Below, piece by piece: positions 51,494 to 59,960 of a stretch of 64,000 bases of DNA. The number at the start of each line of letters is the position of its first letter. Positions within the stretch are counted from its first letter, which is position 1. The stretch is taken from the NCBI GenBank assembly GCA_934432595.1, contig CAKRYR010000009.1, positions 31,173 through 95,172 on the forward strand, given 5' to 3'. The translations under genes were made by a program, and so were the position numbers. The notes beneath the pieces are model-generated. The model was not told where the DNA came from, made no database searches, and was given only the letters and a program-made list of their open reading frames with translations. This DNA is from an uncultured Lachnospiraceae bacterium (GTDB taxonomy: Bacteria; Bacillota; Clostridia; Lachnospirales; Lachnospiraceae).

Positions 51494-52504
51494 CTAGTTA
51501 TCAATTAACTTATCTTCATTTGTCCAACTCATTAATTGACGTAACTCTTTACCAACTTTCTCTAATTGATGATCTGCTTCCATTCTTCTCTTAGCCATAA
51601 AGTTAGTACATCCAATTTGATTTTCTAATAACCAATTACGTGCAAATACACCTTCTTGAATATCTTTTAGAACGCCTCTCATAGCATTCTTTGTATCTTC
51701 TGTAATAATCTTAGGTCCTGTTATGTAATCACCATATTCAGCAGTATTTGAAATAGAATATCTCATTCCCTCAAAACCGCTTTGGTTAATTAAATCAATA
51801 ATTAATTTCATCTCATGAATACATTCAAAATATGCACTTTCTGGCTCATACCCTGCTTCAACTAAAACTTCAAATCCACATTTCATAAGAGCACATACAC
51901 CACCACATAATACAGCTTGCTCACCAAATAGGTCAGTCTCAGTTTCTTCTCTAAATGTGGTTTCAAGAACACCTGCTCTTGCTCCACCAATACCTAAAGC
52001 ATACGCTAATCCCATATCATGCGCCTTGCCAGTTGCATCTTGTTGTACAGCTATCAAACAAGGAACACCTTTACCTTCTTGATATTGACTTCTAACTGTA
52101 TGACCTGGTCCCTTAGGAGCAATCATAACAACATCAACATCTGTTGGTGGTTTTATTTGTCCAAAATGAATAGCAAATCCGTGTGCAAACATTAACATAT
52201 TCCCTGCTTCAAGATTTGGAGCAATAGATTCTTCATACATCTTTGCTTGCTTTTCATCATTAATTAATATCATTATTATATCAGCTCTTTTAGCAGCTTC
52301 CGCAGCTGTATATACTTCAAATCCTGCTTTCTCTGCTTTAGCCCAAGACTTACTTCCTTCATAAAGTCCGATAATAACTTTAACACCTGAATCTCTCAAG
52401 TTCAATGCATGTGCATGTCCTTGACTTCCATAACCAATTATTGCAACTGTCTTTCCTTCTAATAAAGATAAATTACAATCTTCTTGATAAAAAATCTTTG
52501 CCAT
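51494..52504 (-). CDS. ilvC: Ketol-acid reductoisomerase
   Basis: IlvC converts acetolactate into 2,3-dihydroxyisovalerate in branched-chain amino acid synthesis. The 336-residue class I enzyme has the NADPH motif TVAIIGYGSQGHAHALNLRDSGVKVIIGL, MIAPKGPGHTVRSQYQEGKGVPCLIAV, the metal/catalytic segment ETDLFGEQAVLCGGV, and EMKLIIDLINQSGFEGMRYSISNTAEYGDY. Length and motifs are canonical. It follows ilvH by 36 bases. The neighbouring promoter before ilvH serves both; ilvB, ilvD and leu genes are not in the window. Confidence 0.98.
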   Translation of the reverse strand: MAKIFYQEDCNLSLLEGKTVAIIGYGSQGHAHALNLRDSGVKVIIGLYEGSKSWAKAEKAGFEVYTAAEAAKRADIIMILINDEKQAKMYEESIAPNLEAGNMLMFAHGFAIHFGQIKPPTDVDVVMIAPKGPGHTVRSQYQEGKGVPCLIAVQQDATGKAHDMGLAYALGIGGARAGVLETTFREETETDLFGEQAVLCGGVCALMKCGFEVLVEAGYEPESAYFECIHEMKLIIDLINQSGFEGMRYSISNTAEYGDYITGPKIITEDTKNAMRGVLKDIQEGVFARNWLLENQIGCTNFMAKRRMEADHQLEKVGKELRQLMSWTNEDKLIDN

Positions 52505-52540
52505 AATACTGCCTCCTAAACATATAATTATTATCTATAA

Positions 52541-53023
52541 TCATTCAGTACCTCTAGCAAGACCTGTTACACCAGTTCTCACAAGTTCAATGATATTATA
52601 GTCATCTAATAATTTAACAAATGCATTCATCTTAGCTTGATTTCCTGTAAGTTCTACCATAACGCTATCTGAACCTACATCTACTATTTTTGCTCTAAAA
52701 ACATCTGCTATAGCAATAATACCAGGTCTTTCATGTGGTTTTGCCTCTATCTTAACTAATATTAATTCTCTACACACTGAATTATTATCGTACAATTCTT
52801 CAATATTTTTTACATCTTCTAATTTATTCAATTGATTTCTAATCTGTTCTAAAACATGTTCCTCACCAGTAACAGCAACTGTCATTCGCGCATATTTTGA
52901 ATTTTGTGTTTCGCTAACAGTCAAACTATCTATATTATAACCTCTTCTACTAAATAATCCAGATACCCTGCTAAGAACACCTGATACATTCTCAACAAGT
53001 ATTGACATAACCATTCTTCTCAT
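52541..53023 (-). CDS. ilvH: Acetolactate synthase small (regulatory) subunit
   Basis: IlvH gives valine feedback control to acetolactate synthase. The 160-residue protein has the ACT domain SILVENVSGVLSRVSGLFSRRGYNIDSLTVSET, with the G-V-L-x-R-V motif for valine binding, and the second half RELILVKIEAKPHERPGIIAIADVFRAKIVDVGSDSVMVELTGNQAKMNAFVKLLDDYNIIELVRTG. AGGAG lies eight bases before the ATG at 53023; an ATG five codons downstream is also possible. The catalytic subunit gene (ilvB) is absent from its side and must be elsewhere. Confidence 0.96.
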   Translation of the reverse strand: MRRMVMSILVENVSGVLSRVSGLFSRRGYNIDSLTVSETQNSKYARMTVAVTGEEHVLEQIRNQLNKLEDVKNIEELYDNNSVCRELILVKIEAKPHERPGIIAIADVFRAKIVDVGSDSVMVELTGNQAKMNAFVKLLDDYNIIELVRTGVTGLARGTE

Positions 53024-53060
53024 AGTATATTCTCCTATTCTTACAATATTCCCTTATAAT

Positions 53061-53089
53061 ATTTTAACAATCAAAATTTCATTTGTCAA
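53061..53089 (-). promoter_or_regulatory. Sigma-A promoter of ilvH-ilvC
   Basis: On the minus strand TTGACA (53084-53089) and TAAAAT (53061-53066) are exactly 17 bases apart, about 40 bases before the ilvH start. The short leader leaves no room for a T-box attenuator. Confidence 0.85.
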
Positions 53090-53121
53090 CCAACTTCTTC
53101 CTATTTTTTCCAAATTTTAAC

Positions 53122-53250
53122 AACAGTTCAGCATCCAGCTGAACTGTTATAAGGTTTTAAGGGTTCTAGTGACGAACCCTAGTAAGTTATATACTACGAG
53201 ATAGAATACTGCTAGTTGCACAACTAAGCGAGAGTGCTAGGGAGTATAAA
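53122..53250. other. Structured intergenic region between secDF and ilvH
   Basis: Three stem-loops follow each other: AACAGTTCAGC/GCTGAACTGTT (53122-53132 with 53138-53148), GGGTTC/GAACCC (53161-53166 with 53174-53179), and an imperfect long one with ATACT...AGTAT and inner CTAG pairing (about 53208-53250). They lie between the secDF terminator and the ilvH promoter and belong to neither gene. The first is followed on the minus strand by TGTTAAAATTT and could be a terminator. This could be a small RNA or a repeat element; strand unknown. Confidence 0.4.
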
Positions 53251-53267
53251 TAATTATTATCACTAAC

Positions 53268-53299
53268 AAAAAAGAAGCTGAAAATTCAGCTTCTTTTTT
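53268..53299 (-). terminator. Terminator after secDF
   Basis: GAAGCTGAA (53274-53282) and TTCAGCTTC (53285-53293) with flanking A6 and T6 form a classic symmetric intrinsic terminator, 13 bases after the secDF stop codon. Confidence 0.93.
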
Positions 53300-53311
53300 G
53301 TTTATATATTA

Positions 53312-55450
53312 TTATGCTCTCTTAGTTTTCTTTTTGCTTAACAAATACCAAACTGGACCTGCTATACATACTGATGAATATCCACCAGCGATAATACCTA
53401 CCATCAATGGTAATGTAAATTCTTTAATTGATGTTACACCCATTATATATAGAACAGCAACCATTATGAAAGTTGTTAAAGAAGTATTTATACTTCTTGT
53501 AAATGTTTGGCTAATTGATTCATTAACCAATCTAGCTTTCTCTTCATCGGTAGCTGAAGCTACTTTACTTTCACGAATTCTATCAAATATAACAATTGTT
53601 GCATTGATTGAATATCCTACTAATGTAAGTAAGCATGCAATAAATGTATTACCAACTGTTATTTGAGAAATAGCATATACACTTAATACGATAAATACAT
53701 CATGGATAAGTGGTATAACCGAACCTAGTGCAAAACTTAATTTCTTAAATCTTGCCCAAATGTATATAAGCATTGCTATTGTAGCAAGTATTACTGCAAC
53801 TAATGCATTTTCTTTCATTTCTCCACTAACTGTTGCACTAATAGTTTCTTCTTGTATATCTTTTGCTTTCACTTTATATTTATCTTTTAATGCCTTCTCT
53901 ATTGCTGTCTTCTTCTTTAAGTCTTTTGATAAATCATTCATTGACACAAGAACAGCATTCTCATCCTTAATAGGAGATACTTGAACTGCAACACCTGCTG
54001 CATCACTAAATAATTTTTCAATTTTTTTATTACTTGGTACATCAACTTTATTAAAAGTAATTTCCATTTGAGTACCACCAACAAAATCAAGACTATATGC
54101 AAATATCTCTCCACTATCAACTTTAGATACAATCATTGCAATAATACCTGCAACAATAATTATGCCTGAAATAATGAAATATTTTACTTTATGTTTTACA
54201 AAATCTATTGTCTTCATTTGGAACTTATTAGAATACATACCTGGTTTATTAAGTCCTAAATGATACAATGCCCATAATATATTTCTTGTAATAAACAATG
54301 CTGTAAACATAGATACTGCAACACCAATACCTAATGTATAAGCAAATCCCTTAACAGTACCAGAACCCTTAAGTCCTAAAACGATTGCTGCTACTATTGT
54401 AGTTAAGTTACCATCTAATATTGCTGAGAATGCTTTATCGAAACCATTTCTAATACTAGATTTAACAGATTTACCAGCGACTATTTCTTCTTTAATTCTT
54501 GTAAATATGATACAGTTAGCATCAACTGCCATACCTATTGAAAGAATTATACCTGCAATACCAGGTAAAGTTAATGTTATCTCTAAGAAGTTTAATAAAA
54601 ATACAATAAGTGTTGTATATATAATTAATGCTAATCCAGAAGCTAAACCTGGAATTCTATATACACATATCATAAATATAATTACAAGCAATAAACCAAT
54701 TGTACCTGCAAATAAACTTGTCTTAAGTGCTTCTGAACCCAACTGAGCTCCTACAGAAGTTGAACGTAACACTTCAAGTTCAACAGGTAATGCACCTATT
54801 CTAATATATGTTGATAATTTATCTGCCTCATCATGAGTAAAATCACCAGATATTTGTCCTTTACCACCAGTAATTGCTGATTGAATTTTTGCATTTGATA
54901 CCATCTCATCATTGTAATATATTTGTAAGTTCTTACCTATGTTCTCTGATGTAATCTTAGCAAATTTTTGAGCACCTTTGCTATTAAATTCAAGATTAAC
55001 TACATAGCTTTGTGCACCAACACTCTCTGAGTTAGTTCCAACGCTTGAATTCTTAATATCATCACCAGTAATAAGTACTTCGTCACTATTCTCAAGTTTA
55101 AACTCAACAGTACCAGGTTCATTTAATTCTTTAAATACTTTTGTCTCATCTGTAACACCTGGAATGTTAACTGCGATTCTTTTATCGCCTTCTTTTTGTA
55201 CAGTTGCTTCTGTACTGTAACTTTCAACACGCTTAGACAACTTACTAATTGTGTCTTTAATATCTTGTTCACTTACTTTCCCTTTTACTTCATAAGTTAT
55301 ACTTGCTCCGCCTCGTAAGTCTAATCCCAATCTAATATCCTTAGCCTTAAACTTGCCAGCTACACCGAATAAATCTACGAAAACTAACAAAGCAAGTGCT
55401 AGTACTGCCACGATTAGGACGATAATTGATTTCTTTTTATCTTTTCCCAT
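53312..55450 (-). CDS. secDF: SecDF fused protein-export membrane protein
   Basis: SecDF uses the proton gradient to help SecYEG-SecA translocation. The 712-residue protein is a natural SecD-SecF fusion with 12 expected transmembrane helices. The SecD half has RLGLDLRGGASITYEV near residue 40 and GIAGIILSIGMAVDANCIIFTRIKEE; the SecF half has YSLDFVGGTQMEITF and LVGYSINATIVIFDRIRE. Both DLRGG-type and DFxGGT motifs and the D/R residues in helix 4 and 10 regions are kept. It follows the SCIFF maturase gene by 142 bases, an association common in Clostridia. Confidence 0.97.
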   Translation of the reverse strand: MGKDKKKSIIVLIVAVLALALLVFVDLFGVAGKFKAKDIRLGLDLRGGASITYEVKGKVSEQDIKDTISKLSKRVESYSTEATVQKEGDKRIAVNIPGVTDETKVFKELNEPGTVEFKLENSDEVLITGDDIKNSSVGTNSESVGAQSYVVNLEFNSKGAQKFAKITSENIGKNLQIYYNDEMVSNAKIQSAITGGKGQISGDFTHDEADKLSTYIRIGALPVELEVLRSTSVGAQLGSEALKTSLFAGTIGLLLVIIFMICVYRIPGLASGLALIIYTTLIVFLLNFLEITLTLPGIAGIILSIGMAVDANCIIFTRIKEEIVAGKSVKSSIRNGFDKAFSAILDGNLTTIVAAIVLGLKGSGTVKGFAYTLGIGVAVSMFTALFITRNILWALYHLGLNKPGMYSNKFQMKTIDFVKHKVKYFIISGIIIVAGIIAMIVSKVDSGEIFAYSLDFVGGTQMEITFNKVDVPSNKKIEKLFSDAAGVAVQVSPIKDENAVLVSMNDLSKDLKKKTAIEKALKDKYKVKAKDIQEETISATVSGEMKENALVAVILATIAMLIYIWARFKKLSFALGSVIPLIHDVFIVLSVYAISQITVGNTFIACLLTLVGYSINATIVIFDRIRESKVASATDEEKARLVNESISQTFTRSINTSLTTFIMVAVLYIMGVTSIKEFTLPLMVGIIAGGYSSVCIAGPVWYLLSKKKTKRA

Positions 55451-55592
55451 TCCTGTCTTCTCCTTATGTTTTTCTTGTAATCACTTATAGCAGTGACAAC
55501 TACGTCATTATAACACAAATGTCAATCAATTAAAAGTATTTTTTTACATAATCTTACTTTTTTATTAACATCTGTTACTTTTTTGTATTATT

Positions 55593-57035
55593 TTATTCAT
55601 TTTCAGCCTCTGCAGCCTTTATCATAATAGCACACTCAACTCTTTTTCTTTGAAGTTCGCACCCAATATCGTAAGCGTCATTAATGCTTCCATGGAACTT
55701 ATATGAGTTAGCAGCACATCCTCCACTACAATAAAATCTTGCAAAACATTCTTTACATTTATCTTTTGCATATACATTACATGTTTTAAAGCAATCCACT
55801 AATTTATTATTTTTAATTCCGTCAAACACATTTCCTAATAGAAATTCATCTTCTCCAACAAACTGATGACAAGGATATAGATCCCCCCAAGGAGTAACTG
55901 CCAAATATTCTGTTCCAGAACCACAACCTGATAATCTCTTAGCCACACATGGACCACCAGATAAATCAATCATAAAGTGGAAGAAATTAAACCACTTACC
56001 TGCTTTTCTTCTCTCAATAATTAATTTTGCTAATCTATCATATTCCTCACATATAATAGGAACATCTTCCTCTTTTATTGCATATGGCTCATCAGGTAAT
56101 GACACTACTGGTTCCATAGATATTTGTTCGAATCCCATATCAGCTAAATGCATAACATCTTCTGCAAAATCAAGATTATTATGCGTAAATGTACCTCTCA
56201 CATAATATTTTTCTTGTTTTCTACTATCTGCAAACTTTTTAAACTTTGGAAAAATAATATCATAGCTGCCTTTTCCATTACGAGTAGGCCTCATTTTGTC
56301 ATTAACACATTTTCTTCCGTCAATGCTAAGAACAACATTGTCCATTTCTTTATTAGCAAATTCTATTACATCATCATCAATTAAAATTCCATTAGTCGTT
56401 AATGTAAACCTAAAATGTTTATCATATTTGCTTTCTAATTCTCTTCCATATGCCACTATTTTCTTAACCACATCAAAATTCATAAGTGGTTCTCCACCAA
56501 AGAAATCAACTTCTAGATTTCTTCTATTTCCTGAATTAGCTACAAGAAAATCTAATGCTTGTTTTCCTACTTCATAGCTCATTAATGCTCTATCACCTTG
56601 ATACTCTCCTTCACCTGCAAAACAATATTTACAAGCTAAATTACAGTCATGAGCTATATGTAAGCAAAGTGCTTTTACAACAGTCTTTCTCTTTTTAAAA
56701 TTAATTATATAGTCTTTATATATATCATCTGTAAATAAAGCTTGTTTTGAAATTAATTCTTCTATCTCCTCTATTCCTTCATTTACAGTATCTTTATCGT
56801 ATTTATTTACGATTTCATCTTTAATACTTGTGAAAAACTTTCTAAAACTATTAACTTTATCTTCTTCACTTAATTTTGCCTTTATATCGGACTTTTCTTC
56901 AATTTCTTTTTTCTCATTTAAGAAATTATTATATTTTTCAATAATATCATATACAACATCGTCTACAACATGTACACAGCCACTATTAACATCAAGTACA
57001 ATATTATATCCGTTATTTTTATATTGATGTACCAC
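55593..57035 (-). CDS. scfB: SCIFF radical SAM maturase
   Basis: This radical SAM enzyme makes a thioether cross-link in the SCIFF peptide. The 480-residue protein has an N-terminal peptide-binding part (VLDVNSGCVHVVDDVVYDIIEKYN), the radical SAM cluster motif CNLACKYCFAGEGEYQG (CxxxCxxC), the typical FFGGEPLMNF, and a C-terminal SPASM-type domain with LYPCHQFVGEDEFLLGNV, CNVYAKDKCKECFARFYCSGGCAANSYKFHG. It starts at GTG (57035) with GAGG upstream. The precursor gene lies about 60 bases before it, separated by a hairpin, so the two are an operon with secDF downstream. Confidence 0.95.
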   Translation of the reverse strand: MVHQYKNNGYNIVLDVNSGCVHVVDDVVYDIIEKYNNFLNEKKEIEEKSDIKAKLSEEDKVNSFRKFFTSIKDEIVNKYDKDTVNEGIEEIEELISKQALFTDDIYKDYIINFKKRKTVVKALCLHIAHDCNLACKYCFAGEGEYQGDRALMSYEVGKQALDFLVANSGNRRNLEVDFFGGEPLMNFDVVKKIVAYGRELESKYDKHFRFTLTTNGILIDDDVIEFANKEMDNVVLSIDGRKCVNDKMRPTRNGKGSYDIIFPKFKKFADSRKQEKYYVRGTFTHNNLDFAEDVMHLADMGFEQISMEPVVSLPDEPYAIKEEDVPIICEEYDRLAKLIIERRKAGKWFNFFHFMIDLSGGPCVAKRLSGCGSGTEYLAVTPWGDLYPCHQFVGEDEFLLGNVFDGIKNNKLVDCFKTCNVYAKDKCKECFARFYCSGGCAANSYKFHGSINDAYDIGCELQRKRVECAIMIKAAEAENE

Positions 57036-57059
57036 TTTTAAAACCTCACTTCATTTAAC

Positions 57060-57083
57060 GAGCAGCGACTTTAATCGCTGCTC
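57060..57083 (-). terminator. Hairpin between scfA and scfB (attenuator)
   Basis: GAGCAGCGA (57060-57068) and TCGCTGCTC (57075-57083) form a nine-base GC-rich stem with a six-base loop, between the precursor and maturase genes. On the minus strand it is followed by GTTAAATG, not a real U-tract, so it probably protects or partially attenuates, giving more precursor mRNA than maturase mRNA. Confidence 0.6.
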
Positions 57084-57094
57084 CATTTTAAAAC

Positions 57095-57241
57095 TTATTT
57101 ATTCTTGTTTTCGCAAATTTGATTTCCTACTGTACAAGAAGTCTTACAAGCTGATTGACATGAAGTTTGACATTCTCCACATCCACCTTTTTTCATTGAT
57201 TCCTGTAAGTTTCTAGTATTTAATGTCTTAATATGTTTCAT
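57095..57241 (-). CDS. scfA: SCIFF ribosomally made peptide precursor (six cysteines)
   Basis: The 48-residue peptide reads MKHIKTLNTRNLQESMKKGG followed by CGECQTSCQSACKTSCTVGN and QICENKNK. It has exactly six cysteines in its C-terminal half, the mark of the 'six cysteines in forty-five' family that is almost universal in Clostridia. The leader part (KHIKTLNTRNL) is the conserved maturase-recognition region. GAGG with a TAAGAG spacer precedes the ATG. The maturase gene scfB lies directly downstream. The gene is too short for default gene callers to rely on. Confidence 0.95.
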   Translation of the reverse strand: MKHIKTLNTRNLQESMKKGGCGECQTSCQSACKTSCTVGNQICENKNK

Positions 57242-57277
57242 CTCTTACCTCATTTCTATGCTATTTTTATTTTTATT

Positions 57278-57301
57278 ACTAATGTGAACTATAGCATTAG
57301 T
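57278..57301 (-). other. Leader hairpin upstream of scfA
   Basis: ACTAATG (57278-57284) and CATTAGT (57295-57301) form a seven-base stem with a ten-base loop about 40 bases before the scfA start. A TATACT hexamer further upstream (57322-57335 region, minus strand) may be the -10 element of its promoter. Confidence 0.4.
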
Positions 57302-57386
57302 CACACTAGATATGAACTCACTATTTAAAGTATATCATATAATTACCTATATTAAAAGATACTTATATATAACAGTTCAGACAACG

Positions 57387-57405
57387 CCAAGCATTTACTG
57401 CTTGG
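57387..57405 (-). other. Hairpin after degV
   Basis: CCAAGCA (57387-57393) and TGCTTGG (57399-57405) pair perfectly with a five-base loop, about 35 bases after the degV stop codon; there is no U-tract. It lies beside AACAGTTCAG (57371-57380), which is also found in the structured region at 53122. Confidence 0.4.
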
Positions 57406-57438
57406 TGACGTGCATCCACCTATAAATTACACTTATAT

Positions 57439-58299
57439 TTATTCAACTATCATACATGCTATAGCTAAAGCTCCAGGTCCTATATGACACGCAACACTCA
57501 ATGAAAGACGATCAATATATACATCTTCTGTATGTAATACTTCCTTTACCTCTCTCACAAATTCTTCAGCTGCCTCAAAATTGTCTGAATGAACAACAGC
57601 AAATCTTAATCTGCCTTCATCAAATAAATCTTTAAACCTTGTTTCAACATCCTTTTTTACAGCTTCTAGCATTATCTTCTTAGCTTGCTTAACTCCTCTT
57701 GCTTTAGCATAAGCATCTAACTTATCACCTTGTATCTGCAAAACCGGTTTAATATTAAGCACTGTACCAATTGCAGCCCCAGCGGCTGTAACCCTTCCAC
57801 CTTTTTTTAAATATTTTAACGTATCTACCATTATATATATAGAAGACTTTAATTTATCTTCTTCCAATATTTCTTTAATTTGTTCAGCGTTTTTGCCTTC
57901 TTTATTTAATTTAATTGCATCGTACACAGCTTGTTTCTGGCTAACTGAAATTCTCTGATTATTTACTACCTTAATCTTACCATCATAATCATCTGCCAAC
58001 ATCATAGCAGTATCACAACTACCACTTAATCCACTTGACATAGGAATATGTAATACTTCATCATATTCTTCTAATAATTTATCCCATAATTCTATAACAG
58101 ATACTGTTGAAGGTTGTGAAGTAAAAATACCATCTCCATCTTTTAACTTTTCATAAAAATCTTCTTGAGATAAATCAATTTCCTCAAAATATTCTTTTTC
58201 TGCTATTGTAAATGGCATTGGAATAACACTTATTCCTAGGTTTTTTGCTTCTGCCTGCGTAATACCACTATTACTATCTGTAACTATTGCTGTTTTCAT
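57439..58299 (-). CDS. DegV family fatty-acid-binding protein
   Basis: DegV (FakB-like) proteins bind a fatty acid and can present it to a kinase. The 286-residue protein has the family start MKTAIVTDSNSGITQAEAKNLGISVIPMPF, the SQPS motif in DGIFTSQPSTVSVIELWDKLLEEYDEVLHIPMSSGLSGSCDTAMMLA, and the C-terminal HIGPGALAIACM, which carries the His and Gly of the ligand site. No FakA-like kinase gene is in the window. GGAGG is upstream of the ATG. It is a separate unit after a terminator. Confidence 0.93.
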   Translation of the reverse strand: MKTAIVTDSNSGITQAEAKNLGISVIPMPFTIAEKEYFEEIDLSQEDFYEKLKDGDGIFTSQPSTVSVIELWDKLLEEYDEVLHIPMSSGLSGSCDTAMMLADDYDGKIKVVNNQRISVSQKQAVYDAIKLNKEGKNAEQIKEILEEDKLKSSIYIMVDTLKYLKKGGRVTAAGAAIGTVLNIKPVLQIQGDKLDAYAKARGVKQAKKIMLEAVKKDVETRFKDLFDEGRLRFAVVHSDNFEAAEEFVREVKEVLHTEDVYIDRLSLSVACHIGPGALAIACMIVE

Positions 58300-58367
58300 T
58301 ATATATTAACCTCCATGCAAAAACAATTTCCTTATAATACTAACACATTTCTCGTTTAATAGCAAGA

Positions 58368-58411
58368 AAAATACGTTTTAATTATCTATACTAATAATCA
58401 AAACGTATTTT
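58368..58411 (-). terminator. Terminator after the 58455-58823 gene
   Basis: AAAATACGTTTT (58368-58379) and AAAACGTATTTT (58400-58411) form a perfect 12-base stem. On the minus strand the 3' arm continues as TTTTTCTTGC, a fair U-tract. Confidence 0.8.
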
Positions 58412-58454
58412 AACTTAAATTATTTTTTTCTTATATAATACTACAAATTATTGT

Positions 58455-58823
58455 CTAATCAATTTCTTCTCTTGTCTCTGTATATATAAGACTTTTTACT
58501 ATAACAAATTGTACATCATCATAAAATGTTGTATTCATACCAGTATATTGACTTTGTGTCATTGATTTCCCTGTATCCGTAAAGTGTGCTACTGAAGAAT
58601 AAAATTGTCCACTAACATTACCATTATTAGACCTTTCCCCATGTTCTTTAACTACACCATCTGGTCCTAGTCTTGCAGGCTCCAAATTATTCATAAGTTG
58701 TTTTGCTTTTTTAGTTTCTTCTATATGATCCGCAATTAAAGAAATAATTACATATAATAACACCATTACAACAACTACAATAATGCACCCTATAATTATA
58801 GATTGAACATTATTTTCTTTCAT
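58455..58823 (-). CDS. Small single-pass membrane protein of unknown function
   Basis: I do not recognise this 122-residue protein. It starts MKENNVQSIIIGCIIVVVVMVLLYVIISLIADHIEETKKAK, a single transmembrane helix (about 8-31) with a short N-terminus, then a soluble region with LNNLEPARLGPDGVVKEHGERSNNGNVSGQFYSSVAHFTDTGKSMTQSQYTGMNTTFYDDVQFVIVKSLIYTETREEID. It lies 60 bases downstream of the PP2C gene, so it is probably in the same transcript. GGGTGA precedes the ATG; an ATG five codons upstream lacks a ribosome binding site. Confidence 0.6.
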   Translation of the reverse strand: MKENNVQSIIIGCIIVVVVMVLLYVIISLIADHIEETKKAKQLMNNLEPARLGPDGVVKEHGERSNNGNVSGQFYSSVAHFTDTGKSMTQSQYTGMNTTFYDDVQFVIVKSLIYTETREEID

Positions 58824-58882
58824 TATTAAATCACCCATTCAATTTTTTTAATACTACATCTTTTCACCTAAGTAATAACACT

Positions 58883-59650
58883 TTATGCTGTCCTTATCAT
58901 CAATACCGAAATGTTGTCTTCCTCCCTTCTAAACTTATTCAATTCAACAAGTTTCATTGCATTCTTTTGCATTGTACTCTCATCATAATTAATAAGTGGA
59001 TTCAAAAATTGATACATTTCTGTAGGTGTTACCTTATGTCTAAATCCATCTGAGCAAAGCATATAAACGCAATTCTTATCAACATTTCCATATGAAAATA
59101 TTGGTGTGACTTCATCAAAGCAACCACAACATTGAAGTAATACATTATTTCTGGAATCATATTCGGCCTCTTCTGGCGATAATCTGCCTCGCCTTACCTC
59201 TAACTGAACTACCGTTTGATCCTCAGTTAACATTTCAATGTTATCTTTTATTCTATAAGCTCTTGAATCACCAACATGTGCTATTACCCAAAAATCATCA
59301 TCAACAATTAGCAAAGCCGTTATTGTTGTACCTAAATTAATACCTTTCTTTGTCCCATATTCAATCAAAATATTATTTTGAGTCTTGATTAAATCTGTCC
59401 AAGATTCTCTAACTAGATTTATAGATAAATTCCCCATCATAGTAGGTAATATATTATCAAACCAATTGGCAAACGCTTTAATAACTGTCGCACTAGCAAG
59501 TTCACCCTTTGTAAGTCCACCCATTCCATCACACATAACTCCCATTGCTATATTTCCCTTATTAGTTGATGCCACTTTGATACACAGACTATCTTGATTT
59601 GTCTTTCTAACAATACCTTTGTCAGAAGTAAAAGTCGACATAAACTCCAT
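58883..59650 (-). CDS. PP2C-family protein Ser/Thr phosphatase
   Basis: The 255-residue cytosolic enzyme is a metal-dependent PP2C phosphatase. Motifs in order are TSDKGIVRKTNQDSLCIK (motif 1, metal Asp), MGVMCDGMGGLTKGELASATVIKAF (motif 2, DGMGG), VIAHVGDSRAYRIKDNIEMLTEDQTVVQLEVRRGRLSPEEAEYDSRNNVLLQCCG, and YMLCSDGFRHKVTPTEM, REEDNISVLMIR. All metal-binding Asp residues are in place. No Hanks-type kinase gene is adjacent, unlike the prpC-prkC pair in Bacillus, so its substrate is not evident. Confidence 0.93.
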   Translation of the reverse strand: MEFMSTFTSDKGIVRKTNQDSLCIKVASTNKGNIAMGVMCDGMGGLTKGELASATVIKAFANWFDNILPTMMGNLSINLVRESWTDLIKTQNNILIEYGTKKGINLGTTITALLIVDDDFWVIAHVGDSRAYRIKDNIEMLTEDQTVVQLEVRRGRLSPEEAEYDSRNNVLLQCCGCFDEVTPIFSYGNVDKNCVYMLCSDGFRHKVTPTEMYQFLNPLINYDESTMQKNAMKLVELNKFRREEDNISVLMIRTA

Positions 59651-59840
59651 TATAAACCCCTCCTAGTAAATCCAAAATCACTTATACATTATATGTATTT
59701 ATAGCTACTTTCATTATACAATTCCATATAATTAGCGTCAATGAAAGTACTATTTTCTAAGATTTTTTTTAGAAATTATTACTGTTCTGTTATTATTTTT
59801 TTAGAATTACATATTTGCTATACGCATCCCCAATGGAACG

Positions 59841-59886
59841 TTTTTATTTAATAAGAAATGCAACGCAAATTCTTATTAAATAAAAA
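59841..59886. terminator. Long perfect hairpin upstream of the PP2C gene
   Basis: The 17-base arm 59841-59857 (TTTTTATTTAATAAGAA) is exactly complementary to 59870-59886, with a 12-base loop ATGCAACGCAAA. With the next hairpin it fills most of the 310-base gap between the starch-binding protein and PP2C genes. The rest of the gap (59651-59840) is AT-rich with no gene or clear promoter. Confidence 0.6.
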
Positions 59887-59890
59887 TAGA

Positions 59891-59929
59891 AGTTAATTGA
59901 AGGAATGAAATACATTCCCTTAATTAACT
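59891..59929 (-). terminator. Terminator after the starch-binding protein gene
   Basis: The arms AGTTAATTGAAGGAATG (59891-59907) and CATTCCCTTAATTAACT (59913-59929) pair over 17 positions with two mismatches or wobbles and a five-base loop, about 30 bases after the stop codon at 59961. Confidence 0.7.
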
Positions 59930-59960
59930 CCTTTTATCACCTATTTATGTATATCTAATA

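Noticed and set aside
53090..53260. T-box or other riboswitch for the ilv genes
   Set aside because: The structured region lies upstream of the ilvH promoter, so it is not in the ilvH mRNA, and I could not find the T-box consensus.
57361..57412. Intrinsic terminator for degV
   Set aside because: The hairpin is good but lacks a U-tract on the minus strand; it is listed only as a hairpin.
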